DNA from: Ustilaginoidea virens
Lineage: Eukaryota > Ascomycota > Sordariomycetes > Hypocreales > Clavicipitaceae
Direction: 5' to 3'
DNA length: 64,000 bases
Assembly: GCF_000687475.1 (NCBI RefSeq)
Contig: NC_057318.1
Coordinates: forward strand, 372,001-436,000
Part shown: positions 61,305 to 64,000 of the stretch, piece after piece
How the letters are laid out: each line of letters begins with the position of its first letter
Position numbering within the stretch: the first letter of the stretch is position 1
Made by a program: the position numbers and the translations under genes
The notes under the pieces: generated by a model
Databases searched by the model: none
The model's input: the letters and a program-made list of their open reading frames with translations, nothing else
Told to the model about the DNA's origin: nothing

Positions 61305-64000
61305 CTAGTCATCCCCGTCCGTGGCATCCCCCATAGCATCGTACTCGGACGCATCGCACTCGGACGCATCGCACTCGGACGCATCGCACTCGGACGCATC
61401 GTACTCGGAAGCATCCTCATCCACCATCGCGCGCGCTGTTTCGCCCACGCCCGTGCCCAGCCGATGCAGATGCCTCGCCATGATGTGCTTCTGGTCCGGA
61501 CGCAAGCCAGCCCACATTCCAGGCTGCACCATCACCGGCCCAGCGGCCCCGGCTGGCCCCCCCTTCTCCTTTTGCTTCAGGATGCCCAGCTGGGGTGCCG
61601 CGAGGGTCCATACGAAATTGCCCTCGCTCTTCTTGTAGTGCCGCTTGAAGGCGAAGGAGGCCTTCAGGAGCTCCCAGACGTTGGTTCCGCGGTCCTTGTT
61701 CCAAAACTCCAGCATCGTCCGGACCAGCGGGGAGGATCGGAGCGCCGGCGGCGGCTGGATTGCCTGCCACGCCCGGTACAGCGCGCCCACCTTGACCTCG
61801 TAGCTGTCCTCGCTGAGGCGGGAGCTCATGCGCCTGGACCACTCGTCCGCCACGCGGTCAATGTCGCCCCGCAGCGTCCTCTTGATCACGAGCCACTCGT
61901 CGTCCGAGGCGTGCTCTTCGTCGATCCTGTTGAACATGGCCGTCAGGTCCGCGTCGTAGTAACTCGCTTCGGACGCCGTCAGCGCCTTGGCGAACGCGTC
62001 GAGCCTCTTGTCAACGGTCGCCTTGAGCTCGCCCTGCAGGTAGTCTAGGATGTGGACGCCGGGTTTGGCCACGAGGCGGTCCGGCCCTTCCTTGAGAGAC
62101 CCCGGCCGGGGAAGCTTGCGGCCCTTCAGAAAGTCGTTCCACTGTTGCTTGGTGAACACGAATCCCTGCTTTTCCTGGTCGACCAGACAGCTGAGCAGCC
62201 GGCTGAGGACAACGACGTCTCGGTTGATGACATTTCCGGTGTAGTGGCAGTACCGCTCTTTGTAGTCGGTGCAGATGCCGAGCAGGTTGTCGTTCATGCT
62301 GAACTTGAAAGCCTCGCGGAGAAACAAATCGGAGGCGCCCTCTGGGGTGGGTTGCTGCTGGCGGATTTGCGACAACGGCATGTCCACTTTCCGTATGACG
62401 CCCCACTCGACCAGGTCGGAGTCGTTTCCTAGCAAGGAGAGGTCCGTGAAGTTCCTGAAGTTCTGCACGATTTCCCGGTCCCAGATGCTGATGGCTCTGT
62501 CGCCGTCGTAGTCTCCCCCGTTGAGCTTGGCGGCCAGGGACAAGGCACCCTTGATGGGGAAGACAATGACGTCTTTCAGGTGGCGTAGCTGCGGCCGGAA
62601 CACGACCTTGACCTTTTGGATATCGCTTGGCAGGTGGGCAGGTGCTCTTGCCACCAGAAGTTCCATGCCATCCAGCATCATGTCGCAAAAGTCGTCGGTG
62701 CTGAAGTTCTCCGAGAAGATGATGGAGACTTCATCCTCCTCCAAGATACCGTCAAAGTCCACCACCATGAAGAGATAGGTCGACTTGACAGGAATGTTCA
62801 TCTTTTCCTTGAGCGTCTCTGCCCTCTGCAGCGCAAGCCCCTTGCAGAGATTCTGCAGATACTTGCAGTGGTTCGCATCGATGCCCATGTCCAACAGGTA
62901 TGCTATCGACTCCTCCTTGTCTCGAGGAAGCCCGCCCAAAAAGGGCGCGTGGCCATTCAGGCGGCTGGCCGTGGTTGACCTGCCATGCTGCCACACCTCG
63001 AGTCGGAGATCGAGTGCATCCTTCATCGCCAGAGTTAGCCCGTCGATTTTCTCCTGCAGGCCTTTGCGGAGATTAGCAGCCAGCGCCTCGCGCATGCGCA
63101 GGCGGGAGTGAGCCTGCGCCTCGAGCAGCGGTATGAACTGTTGATTCAAATACGCCTGCCGAGGTGGCTTCGAGTAGTCTTTGACTTCAAACGTGCGATG
63201 GTGCTCGTCCTCGAAACTGCAGTTCCATTTTCTCTGGGACGGGTACGTCACTATCCAGTCTCCGTCTCCGAGCTCGGGGTCGTCGTGGATGATCCAGATC
63301 CCCTTGGCGCTCCCGAAACGGGCTTGAAACGCGCATGGCACGGGTCCCTTTCCACCGATCTTGGCGAAGACGTTGGCCCCCATAGACGGCGACATCCGAC
63401 CGATGCCGTCATTCATCACATTCCCGGTGCCGGGCGCCACAATGTCCTCGGAGCAGTGGTGTATTTGACCCGTCTTTAGCACAACCGTGGCGCGTGTGTC
63501 TGTTAGACCTGCGAGTATGGGTTAGCAGCTGGCTGGGGCTACAATGTGGTGGTTTGACTCTCACTCAGGCCAATTCTCGAAAACAGCTTGGGAAGCTGTT
63601 GGTTGGAGTTGCCGAAGCCTATCAAATAGTCGAGCAACTGGAATCTAGTGATTGGCTGCCTCTTTGATGGATTATGGGCGTCTTCCCCCGGCGGGAGACC
63701 CCCATCGGCAGCTCGGAAACTGTCGCCATTGCCAGCAAAAAGCCATATCCTTCTCCGCTGCACCGTCTGGGAGCCGTTATTGCCCTTGTTTACTCGTTTC
63801 GGCTCTGCTTTTTTGAAATAAAAGACGCCCCATCGGCGTCCCAAGAAGTAGTGCTCCTTGTCATTCAGCCAGCGAGAAATTTCTTCAACATCGGCATCAG
63901 AGCAATTCGTCGTCTTTTTGACATGATCCAACGTAGGGATTAGAAGCTGCAAAACTCTGTCGGCTCCAAAGCGTCGCACTACTCGGTTATTGCCGCCAAC
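61305..64000 (-). CDS. RNA-dependent RNA polymerase, fungal quelling/RNAi type (5' end outside window)
   Basis: The frame enters from beyond 64000. The partial product is 879 residues from exons (64000)-63565 and 63508-61305. The 56-bp intron opens GTGAGA, has GCTAAC, ends CGCAG, and rebuilds FSRIGLS|LTDTRATVVL, a conserved RdRP region. The active site is KLNGGDYDGDRAISIWD; DYDGD (62499-62513) supplies the metal-binding aspartates of the cellular RdRP family. FGSAKGIWIIHDDPELGDGD, HCKYLQNLCKGL and YCHYTGNVINRDVV are further family-like segments. The enzyme copies single-stranded RNA for Dicer in quelling or meiotic silencing. The GGDYDGD form points to the QDE-1-like clade rather than certainty. 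The tail carries five DASE(Y/C) repeats. The N-terminal domain is missing only because the window ends. Confidence 0.9.
61336..61410 (+). repeat. Five 15-bp units encoding the acidic RdRP tail
   Basis: Units of the form GCATCGCACTCGGAC (middle three) or GCATCGTACTCGGAC (outer two) start at 61336, 61351, 61366, 61381 and 61396. On the coding strand each gives Asp-Ala-Ser-Glu-Cys/Tyr-like pentapeptides (order depends on phase). Length variation between strains would be expected. Confidence 0.9.

Overview
The window is nuclear DNA of a filamentous ascomycete (Pezizomycotina, most likely Sordariomycetes/Hypocreales). This rests on short GT-AG introns of about 50-160 bp with GCTAAC/CTTAAC-like branch sites, two intron-bearing tRNA genes, an NRPS-like ATRR enzyme, a QDE-1-type RNA-dependent RNA polymerase, a GH55 glucanase, and widely spaced genes on both strands. 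I found no bacterial, viral or CRISPR sequence.

Layout, left to right: APH-fold phosphotransferase (796-2007, -); SREBP-like bHLH regulator (4077-5036, +); small unknown protein (6367-6849, +); agmatine/peptidyl-arginine deiminase family protein with its nucleophile replaced (8560-9615, -); zinc NADP-alcohol dehydrogenase (11511-12668, -); tRNA-Pro(TGG); F-box/WD40 protein (15072-17290, +); then about 7.5 kb with no confident gene. That gap contains an 871-bp element with 64-bp terminal inverted repeats around seven ~93-bp tandem units (18804-19674). Next come GH55 exo-beta-1,3-glucanase (24779-27121, +); a small membrane protein and an NTF2/SigF-like protein, both apparently frameshifted; a degenerate ~70-bp repeat field; then housekeeping genes: App1 phosphatidate phosphatase (-), Drs1 helicase (-), Bim1/EB1 (+) and Vam7 (+).

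The right third holds a two-helix proline-rich membrane protein (44294-46744, +), tRNA-Gln(TTG), the CTL-family transporter Pns1 (-), a SAM methyltransferase (+), an amino-acid permease (+), an A-T-R-R enzyme with the architecture of fungal glycine betaine reductase (56918-60775, +), and an RdRP cut by the window edge (-).

The most notable points are the TIR element with its internal satellite, the Cys-to-Ser deiminase, a possible choline/betaine neighbourhood at 47.9-60.8 kb, and an intergenic 9-mer (TACTCCGTA) far above chance. Spliced models were derived by hand from splice sites and frame continuity. Family names come from recognising motifs, not from a database search.
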